Origin: Hesseltinella vesiculosa
Taxonomy: Eukaryota > Mucoromycota > Mucoromycetes > Mucorales > Cunninghamellaceae
Reading direction: 5' to 3'
Assembly (NCBI GenBank): GCA_002104935.1
Contig: MCGT01000030.1
Location: forward strand, 248,001-312,000
Length of the DNA: 64,000 nucleotides
The notes under the pieces: generated by a model
What the model saw: only the letters and a program-made list of their open reading frames with translations
Told to the model about the DNA's origin: nothing
Database searches by the model: none
Position numbers and translations under genes: made by a program
Part shown: positions 23,461-34,252 of the stretch, one piece after another
Position numbering within the stretch: position 1 is the stretch's first letter
Layout of the letters: each line of letters opens with the position of its first letter

Positions 23461-25406
23461 ATGAAAGAGTGTCCATCGTTTAAAGTGTCCGTGGGCTTCC
23501 CTGTGTTTGGTTTGGGCTTCACCACAAACAATGAATTGATCGTGGCAGGCGGCGGTGGCGCTGGTCGCTCTGGTGTCAAGAACAAACTCGTATGTATATA
23601 GCCTACCTTGAGCTTGTTACTCACGCTTTACTTTTCATCCTACAGGTCAAGTATACCATTGACGTGCGACGAAACGATTTTGAAGAAGATGCAATGTACG
23701 AAATCTCTAGCGAAGAGGATGCGCCCATGTCCCTCGCTGTTCATCCAAAAGTAAGAAACCAAATCTCGAGGATGATGTCTCTCCCACCCACGGGACTGAC
23801 GTCTTCATTCTTATCAACAATAGACCAATGCTGTGGTGGCCGGCATCAATGCTTCGCAAACTTCCATGGCTGAAGGCATCAACAACAACTGTCGATTGTT
23901 TGATACCGATGAAATAGAGTAAAACCTAGTCTCCCCTTCAACAGCCCCAGACTGATTTTTTTTTTTCTAGATTCACGCTCGTGAAATCCGTCCAGAGCTT
24001 AAAAAGCAAAAGCCCTGAAGACTTCCAGGTAAAAAAAAAAAACCAGCTCCCATCCTTGGCTGAAATGACTCAAACAGTTGCTTCCACTTAGAAAGCCGCG
24101 CGATTCAGCAAGGACGGGTCCCTGGTGGCCACAGGCACCACGGACGGTATGGTCCATGTGTTTGAATACCCCTCCATGACAACTCTGACCAGCGTGCAAG
24201 TGGTCGAAGGCGATGATGTGCTAGATGTCGATATTAATGCCGATAGTACCAAACTCACCGCTGTCACTCCTCAGGCCCTCAAACTGATCAACCTCCGTGG
24301 TCGCCACGCAGGCGAAATCATCCAATCCGTCTCCTCTGCCGTCATTGACAAGAAATCAAAACTGCAATTCCGTGGCTTTAGGTATGAGAGAGAGGCACGT
24401 CGTCTTGTTAGCAGGCCATAGACTTATCAACTTTTTTTGCTTACCTTCATATAAGATATGGCACCGGGTATTCTGAAAATCTCGCCTTCGCCATTGTGAA
24501 TGGTGTAGGCAAAATTGGCCAGATCTGCCTCTTGGATCCTCACACCTTGGAAATAAAAAAAACCCTGATGGTGTCCAAGAAACCCGTCACAGCTTTCTGC
24601 CTTAGCATGGATGGCTCGTTGGTTGCCGTTGCCACGGCCGATCTGTCGGTTTCCTTGTACGAAGCCACTTCTCTTCAGGTAGTGGCGATGGTAAAAAAAC
24701 ATACTTCTGCAGCTCTTTTAACCTTTTCTCCATCGTCCCTTGTAGCTGTTGACCCATATCAAGAATGCCCATAGCTTCTCCATCACCAGCTTGGCTATTA
24801 GCCCCAGTCGCCGCATGCTCGTCAGCGCCTCGGCCGACAACACCTGCCGGGTCACTGACTTGCCTTTACAATTCCCCGCAAGTACGCCGCGTCTCTTTCT
24901 GTTGTTTGCGGATCGCAACTGACACCTCCCTTTCTTTCTTAGACACACTCAACCCTCTGTATACGATCATCCTCGCCATTTTCGTTGCCGTGGGTATTAT
25001 CTTTGCCACGCAATATTTCCAAATGGATGACATCCTCGAAGAATTCCTTCGTCCTTCTGGTGAAGCCATTGCCACTGCGACGTCCTCACCCGCTGCCGCC
25101 ACCGCCCCTGCATCTGCTTTTGACGCTGCTACTTCCGTTGTTGAAGCTGCCTCGGTCACAGTCAAAGTTGCAACCTCCGTTGCCAACACTATCACGGAAG
25201 AAGCCACCACCCTAGCCAAGATCGTCGCTGAAGAGGCTGCTACTTTTACCACCGCCTTCACTGAAGAAGCTACCTCCCTGACATCTGCTGCTGCCGATCA
25301 AGCTGTCACCTTTAGTTCTACTATGACTGAAAAAGCTACTTCTATCGCTTCCTCTATCATTGAAGAAGCTACCGCCCTTGCCTCTGCTCTGAAAGACGAG
25401 TTGTAA
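23461..25406 (+). CDS. sec12: Sec12-type guanine nucleotide exchange factor for Sar1
   Basis: ER membrane protein that loads GTP on Sar1 to start COPII vesicle budding. Exons 23461-23589, 23646-23750, 23824-23918, 23971-24028, 24092-24381, 24456-24690, 24746-24881, 24943-25406 give 503 aa. The beta-propeller begins GFPVFGLGF and has the potassium-binding-loop region VAGGGGAGRSGVKNKL typical of Sec12/PREB. WD-like repeats run to SASADNTCRV, followed by one membrane segment, LYTIILAIFVAVGIIFATQYF (type II topology). The luminal tail of about 130 residues is a series of imperfect 11-residue Ala/Glu/Thr repeats and ends in KDEL, an ER-retrieval signal fitting a luminal C-terminus. The exon 6 donor was placed at 24691; an alternative at 24679 would remove four residues. 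Confidence 0.93.
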
Positions 25407-25521
25407 TCTCAGTTCTCTCGACTCCCTTTACTGTTTTCCCCTACTGATATATTTCTTCTCTGCACCTTTCGTCAAAAAAAAATTCAACGTAATAAAATAA
25501 CAAATGCGATTTTTTGTGTGT

Positions 25522-26067
25522 TTATTGCTGTTGGTCTTTGTATTGCTTGGCCCACTGATGAAAGTTAAAAAAAAAAAACCTTAGCTTGATGTTCCTCCAC
25601 ACAAAACAAGAAATCAAGGGGGAGAAAAAGAGCTTACCATCATGGAGGGGATCCAGCGAGTAGGTTGTTGGTAACGACGCTAGTAAAATAGAATAATGTA
25701 TCAGGTTGGTGTTCATGATCAAGCAAGCATGGTGCCTTACTTCTTTGCTGGCAGACAAGGACCAGATACCGTACATGGTCACGGACATGCCGAGGGCAGC
25801 GATAGCAGTGTTGGTCTTCCAGGCCTTGGGTTGAGACCACCAGCCACCAGAAGGAGCCCTACATCATCAATAAAATACTGCTGTCAATGACAACCGATGC
25901 AAACGAGGGTCTATGCTTTTACCAGACTCGGGGGTAAGGGAAACGAGAGACGGCACCCTATATCATGGTAGGAATAAAGAAGGAGAAGACGATGGTGAGT
26001 CTCGATGGATGATGATAAACTGGTATGATCGCAATTGTATCGCTTAGTTGGAGCAGAAACATACCAT
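25522..26067 (-). CDS. Conserved-looking 76-aa single-pass protein, function unknown
   Basis: Five exons join in phase: 26067-26065 (ATG only), 25957-25923, 25858-25741, 25679-25638, 25554-25522. The product opens MGAVSRFPYPRVWAPSGGWW, continues with a QPKAWKTNTAI stretch and a hydrophobic segment, AALGMSVTMYGIWSL, and ends in WAKQYKDQQQ. Pattern and size (aromatic/Pro-rich N-terminus, GGWW, one central helix, Arg/Pro-rich then Gln-rich end) resemble small single-helix inner-mitochondrial-membrane subunits, but I do not recognise the family by name. The precise phasing of five exons and the density of Trp/Tyr/Pro argue that it is a real gene. Converges with Sec12, 115 bp between stops. Confidence 0.7.
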
Positions 26068-26844
26068 TGTGATATTCTAAAGGAGAGTGAAGAAAAGAAA
26101 CAAAAAAAAAGGTGTGCTGGAAAAAATAACAAAAAAAAAAGCCCTGTCACCAGTCGTTCTCTCTGATTGGCCAGCCGACTCCTTTCTGACCAAAGGCAGT
26201 TTCGTTGCCCAGCGAGATATCAGGTCATCCTGATTTAATTATTTTTTACAGTAACTCTGATCTTTGGATGAATCAATTTTTTCTTTGATTCAACAAAGAC
26301 AGAACGGCTTTATATAAGCAAAAGAATAGCCTGGTTTATTCTTCAAGAGAAATAAAAACCGAACAAAAAGCATCCCTCACGTCTTTCAGACCCATCTGCT
26401 GCTTCCAAAACGACGCCCTTCGCTCAAGCGATACGTAGAGTCTCAAAGCAGTGACCAGCAAGCCATATCCTCAAACTTCTTTTGCGTCAATTTTTTATTC
26501 ACCTGTGCGCAGTCGCCTCATTGCTAAGAAAGGCGAAATGTGCAGCCAATGGGACGCCGCCGTAGTAGGTGGTTACCATGAATCAAAGGACTCTTCACGC
26601 GTCACTGACCCAAGGGTACTTTTGTGAACGATCTTGGTTTGGGCCTGGTTTCGCAACGAACGAAAAAAAAGACCTAGTGAAGGATGGAGAGCCCAGTGCA
26701 GGATGATGAACCTAGTGAAACCGGCCAATGGCTGTTTGTGTTGCGAAGAACGCCCTCATTTTTTTTTTTTTTTTTGCTGCGTGCAGTTTTTTTTTTATTT
26801 CATCCTTTCTCTTTTTTGTTTGATTTTCCTACTTGGTATAAAAC
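26068..26844. other. Intergenic upstream of Spc25, with TATA-like box
   Basis: About 780 bp between divergent genes. A TTTATATAAG box lies at 26311-26320, some 525 bp before the Spc25 start, and an inverted CCAAT (ATTGG) is near 26166. There is no ORF of note downstream of the TATA-like box, so it could drive a long Spc25 leader or a non-coding transcript. A 16-bp T run sits near 26760. Confidence 0.4.
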
Positions 26845-27915
26845 ATGAGCTCCACAGAATGGCATCCACCAGCCTTGAATTATGACCTGGAAACGATTCA
26901 AAAGCAGCTATCATCAAAAAAACATGACCTGGACAGCTTTATTCAGCAGGTCCAAGAACAACATGCCACAACAACGCAGAAATCACTTATGGAAATAGAG
27001 GAAATGCAAGGTAATTAGATATGAACAGGAGATAGTAAAGGCGTAGACTGACATTCTCTTCTGTGGATCAGCTAAGAACAATGAATTAAAGGCCCTGATC
27101 GAGGAAAGGAAAGCCTCTATCGCCCATTATGAATCATGTAATACATGTCCTGCGGTGATCCTATCCTGATAATCCATCTTCTCACTCTTCATTTTCCCCC
27201 CAGTGCTTCCTCAGGCCGTGGAAAGACTCGAACAGCTACGAAAAGATGAAAAGGAGCAGCAGGACCGAAAAGAGCAGCTAGAACGAGAATGCGATGCCAT
27301 CGCCACCAAAAACGACACCTTTGCACTGACGATCGCCGCCAAAGAACGAGGTAGGACCCCATGAGTATTGTGCAAGGCATCTTACGCTTCTTTGCGTCAT
27401 TTACTTTAGAATTGGAGGAAAAACGGGCGCTCTTGGACACTCAGCAAAAACGCAATCGACCCGAACTGGAGGCTTGCATGAAGTATACCGGGCTAGCCTT
27501 GGAGCCTTTGAAAAGTAGGTGACGGCGGAATCGCTGAATGGGATCACGACGAACAGCTTTCAGGCGGCTTGGTTGTACTGACAAATTTCGCTGGTACCTT
27601 CTTTCTTGATGTATAGATAACCAACTGAAACTGACTTTCACATTGATCGATCCCAAAGAGCTTGACCGAGCATTCACGTTGGTGCTGGACATGTCCAATG
27701 ACAAATACGCAGGTAGGGAGCGCTGGGTACCATGGCTTGAACCAAGTTTATATTGAAGCACGGTATTTTTTTTATAATATATATCCCAATCAGTTCCTAA
27801 GTGTGAGCCTCAGATACCCAATTTGGCCCAAATGGTTCAAGACCTGAACCAACATGGCAACCCCAGTCTCTTCACCATCCAAGCCCGCCAAGCATTTTCG
27901 CGCCTTGTATTATAA
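26845..27915 (+). CDS. spc25: Kinetochore protein Spc25 (Ndc80 complex)
   Basis: With Spc24 it forms the centromere-proximal end of the Ndc80 complex. Exons 26845-27010, 27072-27137, 27204-27350, 27410-27514, 27617-27712, 27794-27915 give 233 aa, the usual size. The N-terminal 140 residues are coiled coil (long Glu/Lys/Gln-rich stretches such as RLEQLRKDEKEQQDRKEQLE). The C-terminal globular RWD-like domain has LTFTLIDPKELDRAFTLVLD and the family ending YAVPKCEPQIP..L..MVQDLN. The stop codon is four bases from the stop of the opposing pyrophosphatase gene. Confidence 0.85.
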
Positions 27916-27919
27916 AAAT

Positions 27920-29264
27920 TTATTGGATGAAAAACCACGTTTCCAAACCGGCAGGAAGTGGTGCGGCAGGTAGCTTGTTTTCCTGAGAAAAAGGAAGGTT
28001 AGAGTCGGTTTGCAGAGGCCAGCGCTGTTGAACTTACGGCTTTGATGCTGGTGATCATAGGATCATCTTCAGCAATACGGAAAGGAGAGAAGTCCACCGA
28101 GAGATTCTCCCTAACAAGAGCGAGAATGGATGAGCACGTTTCTACACGGGCTGTTTGACTCACTTGTAGATATCATCGGCAGGAACACTGCCGTTCATCA
28201 AAGCTTTCCAGTGCTCATGCGTATCCTCAATCAAACCCAGCGCATACTCCTAAAAAAAAAAAAAAAAAAAAAAGAGGTTTTTCGAGTTTGTGTTGAGTTC
28301 ATGCAAGACCACTTGCCTTGTTTTGGGCCTTGTTTTCAAAGGCAATCTTATTATAATGGCCGCCTCGGGGGACCTTGTATTTCAATAAAAAGTTGGCGAG
28401 TGAATCCAAGTAGCCAGGCATCAAGGTCTCAATGTCTTCCACATCTGGGACAAAAAAAAAAAAAAGGAGGGATAAGCTTTCATTTCACGCAATCTCGATT
28501 GACTCCTATTTCCATGTTCATTTTACCGTTCATTTTATCGGCCAACGGGTCCCGCACATCGATGGTCAGCAATTTCCAGTCGGTTTCACCATCGTCGAGC
28601 AAACCAAAGACGCCGAGCACTTTGACGGGCTTGATTTCTCCCGAGTAGGACTCGCGGTTACCAATTTCATACACGTCAATAGGGTCATTGTCACCAATTG
28701 CGCCGGTATCTTTGGGCTTATAGTTTGGATCTTCCCAGGTCTTTAAGTGGGCAATGGAAGGTTAGGTAGGCACTGGAAGGGTTTTTTTTGTTCTTACCTG
28801 TGGCAAAGCGCCATAATTGCCAGGATAGCCTTTGAAAGGGAACAGGTTTGACACAAAGCGGACCTTGCCATCCTTGAGGTCTTGCTTAATAGGGTTCAAC
28901 GGTACTTCCTTGGTGATTTCAAACTTGGCATTGGTCCAGCGAGGAATCTCCACCACCATGTTGAAGACCTCAGGCACGCCGGTGAATAGCGAGATATCAT
29001 GAAAAGGCGAGATCACCTGGTGCGTATCCTTGGTTTCTTCATTTTACAATTAAAAAGCCAATTGAGAAAAATGAAAATTTCTCAAGGAAAAAGGGCGGGC
29101 AAAGCGACGGGGGGGAGAGGGAGCTTACCAAAGTAAATGGAAAAATCGGTGGTGTACGGCGTACCAATTTCTCTTAGCCGCAATTCATTGGGTTGCCAAG
29201 CAGCTTGGACAGCAAACTGAAAGGTAGGTAGAGCGATCATTGAAATGATGGTCGAGAGACGCAT
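27920..29264 (-). CDS. Family I inorganic pyrophosphatase with N-terminal signal peptide
   Basis: Hydrolyses pyrophosphate to phosphate, Mg-dependent. Exons 29264-29129, 29036-28798, 28740-28527, 28444-28317, 28249-28164, 28110-28038, 27982-27920 give 312 aa. The catalytic core is intact: [32 protein letters not shown], the signature [12 protein letters not shown], and [17 protein letters not shown]; the C-terminus WFFIQ matches yeast-type enzymes. Unlike cytosolic Ipp1, residues 1-20 form a hydrophobic leader, [19 protein letters not shown], with AQA-type small residues before AWQPNEL and only one basic residue near the start. That favours secretion or vacuolar/ER routing over a mitochondrial presequence. 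Intron 4 uses a GC donor (G|GCAAGT, 28316). Confidence 0.94.
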
Positions 29265-29548
29265 GATAATGTTTATTCTTGTCGAAAAATGGTGGGCGTA
29301 CAGAAATGAAAAAAAAAAGGCTCCACGCGTGAATCTGCTCCTATTTAAAAAAAAAAAAATCAGGTGGTCTGATCGCTGTTCCTCGTACAAACAACGTGTA
29401 TCATTTGTTTGCTCCTAGAAATTCACCCGAGTTAAAAAAAAATTGATACAACAAACATGGATCTAGTAGATCACGTCCACCGAAGCATGGGCTGAAGAAG
29501 ATAACAAACGAGTTTATTCACGCTAAGCTACCTTTCCCTCTTTAATAG

Positions 29549-30820
29549 TTAAATGAGTGAGATTCTTGTTCGAACGAGGCCACCACGAAAGTTCTTTAGA
29601 GGCTGGGGAGCTTGTTGCAGTCTGCGAAAAGCCTCATGGATGTGCTCCGGCAGCAACGGCGATTGATCAGTGGTGGGCAGGGTGAAGAGACCGCAGGCTT
29701 CGTCACCGAGATCCTTGTCGGCGACAGGGTCCTTGCTAGAGGAGGGGGTGGCCATGGAGGTGGCGGGAGGGGTGGAGGTAGAGGCATTGGCATCCAACAG
29801 GTCGTGGGATGATGAGCGTTTGCGTTTGACACCGGTGCCATTGAGCTTGTCGTCTTCCTTTTTCTTGTTGCGGTCAGCGGCCTCGGCCAGGTCCTGCTTG
29901 ATGTGGAGGGCCATCGTGGTGAGTTTGGACACCATTTCGAACGTCAGGAAGCCGAGACTATCGACGATGTCGTCGTTGGGTCGGACATCCATGTAGGCGC
30001 TGATGTTGGCCCAGTCGCGGAATCGTTTGGCTTTGCGGTAGGTGAAGGACGCTTGGCGGCATTCTGAATAGTGGACATACTCGTCGCGGGTCATGGCACG
30101 GGTGATGTCGTCAGCTTCCTTGAGCCGTTGGATCGAGTCATTGTACGCTTCCACTTCGTCCTCGTCTTCGTCCTCGTCTTCGCGTGTCGCTGCCTTGACC
30201 ATCACATCCGAGAATTGGTTCACCAGCTCCCACGGCAGCTTGATGATACTGCGATAAACAACTATCATTTCAAAATGGCAAAGGGGGCAAAAATAAGATG
30301 ACAAGAACCATGCCGCCATCCTTTTTTTTACCTGCGTTGGTGTCCTCGACTACCTCTTCAACAGAATCGCCAGAGCCTTCTTTTGTGTTCTTTCGTACAT
30401 CCTTCCAGCTGAGGAACAGCCGCAGGCGGTTCAGCTTGGCTCGATCATGCCGGATCAAAAAAATCAGGTCTTCAGCACTGATGTATCTTGAGTTGCGGCG
30501 GCCTGCCTGGACAGACGCTTGTATCAGCTTTGAAGGGAAAAGGTGAGCAAAGATCGTTGCTCTGTCTGGCATTGATAGGATCCAAACCACTTACGATTTC
30601 TATGACTTGTGAGCGTACAATGTCTTCAACAAGAGTGGTCGTCTCCGGCAATGGATCTGACACCTCGCCAAATACAAACATCATTTGCTGGATCTCACTT
30701 TGGAAGCGATACTAACAAGATGGGGGAGAAAAAAAATCGTCAAAAAAAGCTGGTTAAAATTGATCCTTTGGTCCATTGGCTTGAAGTGCAGCCTACTTTT
30801 TTGGGATCCACAACAAACAT
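29549..30820 (-). CDS. spt3: SAGA complex subunit Spt3
   Basis: Histone-fold subunit of the SAGA coactivator that regulates TBP delivery. Exons 30820-30797 (8 codons), 30711-30595, 30527-30332, 30261-29549 give 349 aa. The first histone fold reads YRFQSEIQQMMFVFGEV, then PLPETTTLVEDIVRSQVIEI. AGRRNSRYISAEDLIFLIRH, DRAKLNRLRLFLSWKDVRKN is the near-invariant Spt3 block. The second half holds the C-terminal histone-fold segment (RQASFTYRKAKRFRDW, DSLGFLTFEMVSKLT) and a Ser/Thr/Pro-rich tail. An acidic run of Asp/Glu repeats near 30160 separates the two. The exon 4 acceptor at 30262 is set by phase; the more obvious CAG 11 bases inside would break the frame. Confidence 0.93.
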
Positions 30821-31025
30821 GATGGAAGAAGGGGTATATGTGTTGAATGTGAAATGTGGGTGAAGGGAAAGAAGGAAAGCTTTCAAAAAGACCGCCTCTT
30901 CAAAACGCCTTTTTCACATCTTTGCTTGACATTTAATTTTATTGGTGAACTCTCTACGGGGGAAATCCAACAAGAAAATAATGGAAACAATAAAATAAAG
31001 ACTAGTACATGATTACGGCAGAGGG

Positions 31026-31028
<3 letters not shown>

Positions 31029-31057
<29 letters not shown>
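31029..31057. repeat. (GA)n microsatellite
   Basis: About 14 uninterrupted GA dinucleotides between the Spt3 start and Dsk2 stop, in the Dsk2 3' flank. Confidence 0.95.
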
Positions 31058-31060
<3 letters not shown>

Positions 31061-31104
31061 GAGGAGGATGAGAATGTGACGTGAACGAGAAGGCGTAAGA
31101 TCAG

Positions 31105-33067
31105 TTAGTTATTCAGCAAGTAATCAATAGCAGCTTGGACATCACCACCAGTGGCAAGCAAAGCGCGAATATTCGATTGCTTTTCCATAAAGCCCATTTC
31201 TTCCAGTTGGATTAGTTGGGATTGGAATCGGGTTTCAGGAGGATCCTGGTTCTCTGGAGCGGAGGGACTACAAGGAAGCCATGAAAACGGGTTTAGGTTA
31301 TCTCCAAGGGTCGTCTTTTTTTCATTGAAATGCTTACGTGGTAGGTTGATTGAATCCGCCAAGTGGTAAACCAAAAGGAAATCCAGTAAAAGCTGGCTGT
31401 TGTGAAGAAGGTGCCGATTGCTGTTGCTGCTGCCGTTGCTCGGCTAAGCTTTGTTGTAGGCGCAGAGTCGCTTGAATAAAGTTGGGGTCAGCCCAGAATG
31501 GCAGATTGGATGCTGTGTTGCTGGTGGTATTGTCCGCCGTGGTTGTAGAATTGTTAGGGTTGGTCCCGGATTGGCCACTGTTGCCCAAATTTAAGCCAGC
31601 CATGGGATCGACAGGGTAGCCCCAGGCGTCGCCGCTGTTTCCGAAATTGTTTCCATGTCCAAATAGAGCTATAACCAGAAAGAGAGTGTGAGCTGCTATG
31701 ATCTTGAGCAAAAAAAGATCAATTACAAGCAAATGGGTTGGCAACTGCAGGGTTGGTATTGGTTGCCGACGCATTGTTATTGTTGTTACTTCTGTTGCTG
31801 TTCACAGCCCATGGGTTGGGTAGTGCGGATGTATTCAACGTGTTTTCTGAAAGGCAAAGGCGTAAGAATTGGTAGGTCAAGTTGACGGAACGTTGGGCTA
31901 CTCTGAAATTACCTGGAAGACTGGACACGTTGAGTTGTTGCTGCAGGCGTCGGTTGTTGGCTTCTTCTCGGCTAGGATTCGCGCGCTGGCCGGCAGAGTC
32001 CAGAGGACCTTGAAGAGTGCTATACATGCGTCGCAAATGATTGAAACCACCAGGTAATGCCTTTGATAAAAAAAAAATTGAGCCCTTTGTCTTTGGCACT
32101 TGCAGCTACATGGTTTCTATTGCTACCTCAATGTTGGACAGGGCTCGGTCATTGCTTCGTTGGGCTTCTCGCATCAATTCTGGATTTCTATACCGAAGAT
32201 GGAAAAAAGAGGGGTCAGTGATCTGGTTTTTGTTAGGTTCAGGTATACGGTACCGCATCATTTCCATGGATTGGCGTAGAAAGGAAGGATCGTTGATCAT
32301 ATGCCCTACTTCAGGGTTCTCCTCCACAAGGCGTTGGATTTGGGGATTGCTCATGATGATGGAGCGCACCATTTCTAAGTATAGTAAAAATAAGAATTAG
32401 AAATACCGCTGACCTTTTGTCATGGATGACACATACCTGGGTTGTTGAGAATGCCTTGAAGTAAAGGGTTGTCCATCATTTGTCGCATCTGTTCGCTGTC
32501 AAGGTTGGGCATTCCGCCCATCTCGCCGCCGAGACCGCCCAGGCCGCCCAGACCGCCCAAACCAGAGGCACTGCCACTACCGGAAAGATTGGGAAAGGCT
32601 GGCTGCGTTTGGTCACTGTTGTTGATAGGGTCAGCAGTGGTGGTACTGGCTGCTGGAACTGTCGAGCCTGGAGGGCTTTCTTTGGTAGGCGTTGTCTTGG
32701 ATGTCGATGTCTCTTGCTCAGAAGGTGTAGTAGGGGAGCTTGCTGATTTGGCCTTGACGACATGGATCGTGTGTCCATTGCCAAGTTCTAGAGGTGAAAA
32801 GCAAAGCCGAAATGATGAGCGCCAATAGTTACTTCTGCCCCTACGGTTTTTTTTTTCCTTTCGAAACTCACTAGCTTCCACAAGGGTTTCGTCATTGTTC
32901 CTGATAATACGGCCGGAATGGACCAAGGTGAGCTGTGACGCAGGCACTCCATCCATTTGCTCGCCAATCAGGACCTTCAGCTGGAAGATGGTAGCGCCAG
33001 GTTCGATCTGTAGTTCAAAGCTGTTCCCTGTCGATCGCTTGACGGTGAGCGTGTACAAATCACCCAT
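31105..33067 (-). CDS. dsk2: Ubiquilin / Dsk2-type UBL-UBA proteasome shuttle
   Basis: Carries polyubiquitinated proteins to the proteasome. Exons 33067-32872, 32787-32437, 32374-32254, 32187-32127, 32060-31913, 31846-31727, 31668-31338, 31267-31105 give 496 aa. The N-terminal ubiquitin-like domain starts MGDLYTLTVKRSTG and includes LVHSGRIIRNNDETL. The STI1 region is shown by NNPEMVRSIIMSNPQIQ, NPELMREAQRSNDRALSNIE and a Gly-rich GLGGLGGLGG linker. The C-terminal UBA domain has LIQLEEMGFMEKQSNIRALL and GGDVQAAIDYLLNN. The middle is rich in Asn, Gln and Ser/Thr. Start taken at 33067, where the UBL domain begins. Divergent from the rhodanese gene. Confidence 0.96.
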
Positions 33068-33249
33068 GCTAATGTTATAAAAAATGACAATCAAAAAAAA
33101 AAAGAGATGGAAGCAAGAGGACACGCCACCTGCCTTTTTTTTGTTTCCAGAGCGGAGATATCATGTGACATGATTGGTTCAGCGGCCGATTGCGTTTTTT
33201 CTCTTTCCTGCTTTTTGACTCCATTCATTCATTATTCTCTTTTGTCACA
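33068..33249. promoter_or_regulatory. Divergent promoter Dsk2 / rhodanese with palindrome and CCAAT
   Basis: Only 182 bp separate the two start codons. It contains a 15-bp palindrome with a single central base, ATCATGTGACATGAT, at 33160-33174, directly abutting an inverted CCAAT box (ATTGG, 33173-33177). Position and symmetry suggest a dimeric factor site serving both genes; the factor is unknown. Confidence 0.55.
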
Positions 33250-33880
33250 ATGTTGTCACGAGTGCTCGCCCATCGACCTGTCATTGCTGGGTTTACTGCT
33301 CGACTTTATTCCACAAAGGTAGACTTTGATCATGTGCAAAGCCTGGTGCAAAACAAGAACAAGGTAAATGAACGGTAAAAAATATAGAGGGTGCCTATCT
33401 CTCTTTGACATTAGCTCATGTCCTTCATGCTGCATTGACATTGGTTAGTCGCACATTTTGATCGATGTTCGAGAAAAAAATGAGCTTCTGAAAGGCGCCA
33501 TTCCCACAGCGCGTAATATCCCATTGGTAAGACAAAGAAAAAAGGAGGAAGTGGCAAAAAAAAAAAAAAAAAGACTTGGAGCCTCACCCCTATTTTTTTA
33601 TTTTTGGCACAGAGCCAATTTGCACTAGCATGGCAAGCTGAAGATGATGATTTTGAACATCAATTTGGATTTACCAAACCTGATCGAGACACCACGTTGG
33701 TCGTATACTGTCAAGCTGGTGTGCGCAGTGCCAAAGCTGCTGATTACTTGGAGAGCCTGGGTTACCAAAAGTAAGCGTGCGCGTGTTTTTACGGCAGCAC
33801 ACTGACCTCGATTCATTCTTAGCGTGGAAAACTATCAAGGCAGCTGGGCTGATTATGCTGCCAAGACCTCAAACACATAA
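33250..33880 (+). CDS. Single-domain rhodanese, mitochondrial thiosulfate sulfurtransferase-like
   Basis: Transfers sulfane sulfur from thiosulfate-type donors via a cysteine persulfide. Exons 33250-33363, 33449-33526, 33613-33770, 33823-33880 give 135 aa, a single rhodanese domain like yeast Rdl1/Rdl2. The first 22 residues (MLSRVLAHRPVIAGFTARLYST) lack acids and contain Arg/Ser, consistent with a mitochondrial presequence. Domain marks: the ILIDVREKNELLKGAIPTAR entry block, and the active-site loop VVYCQAGVRSAKAA with the catalytic Cys followed by the substrate loop Arg; YQGSWADYAAK ends the fold. Confidence 0.93.
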
Positions 33881-34252
33881 AACAATGAACTTGGTAAGAC
33901 TCTCTTGTAGCACATGTGAGCTGGTTGTTGCTTCTCTAACTCCCCTTTTTTTTTGCCTCATTTTTTTATGTTGATTGTTACGGATTTAGCCGTCCAATGT
34001 CTCCTTTGAAAAAGGGACTCCTTTGTGTAGGATGTGTTTTTTTTCGCTTTCCCCTTGATTTTTTTAACCTCCTCTTTAGGTCTCACAGCTTCCGTCTAAA
34101 CAATCTGCACTCACTCCATCCCCCCCCCCCAAAAAAAAAAAAAACATTTTTTTTATGTGTGAATAAACCAACATGGCTCTTTTGTTTCCTTTTCTCTTTT
34201 TTCATTTCTTTTGTTTTACTTTAATTCCGCAGACAACGCTTTCATTTACGCT
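33881..34252. other. Intergenic upstream of G alpha
   Basis: About 370 bp, pyrimidine-rich with a CCCCCCCCCC-A run junction near 34125-34145. TTCCGCAG ending at 34232 resembles a 3' splice site, suggesting a 5' UTR intron of the G alpha gene. No ORF of interest. Confidence 0.4.

Noticed and set aside
31029..31057. (GA)n run as a regulatory GAGA element
   Set aside because: It lies in the 3' flank of Dsk2 and is best read as a plain microsatellite.
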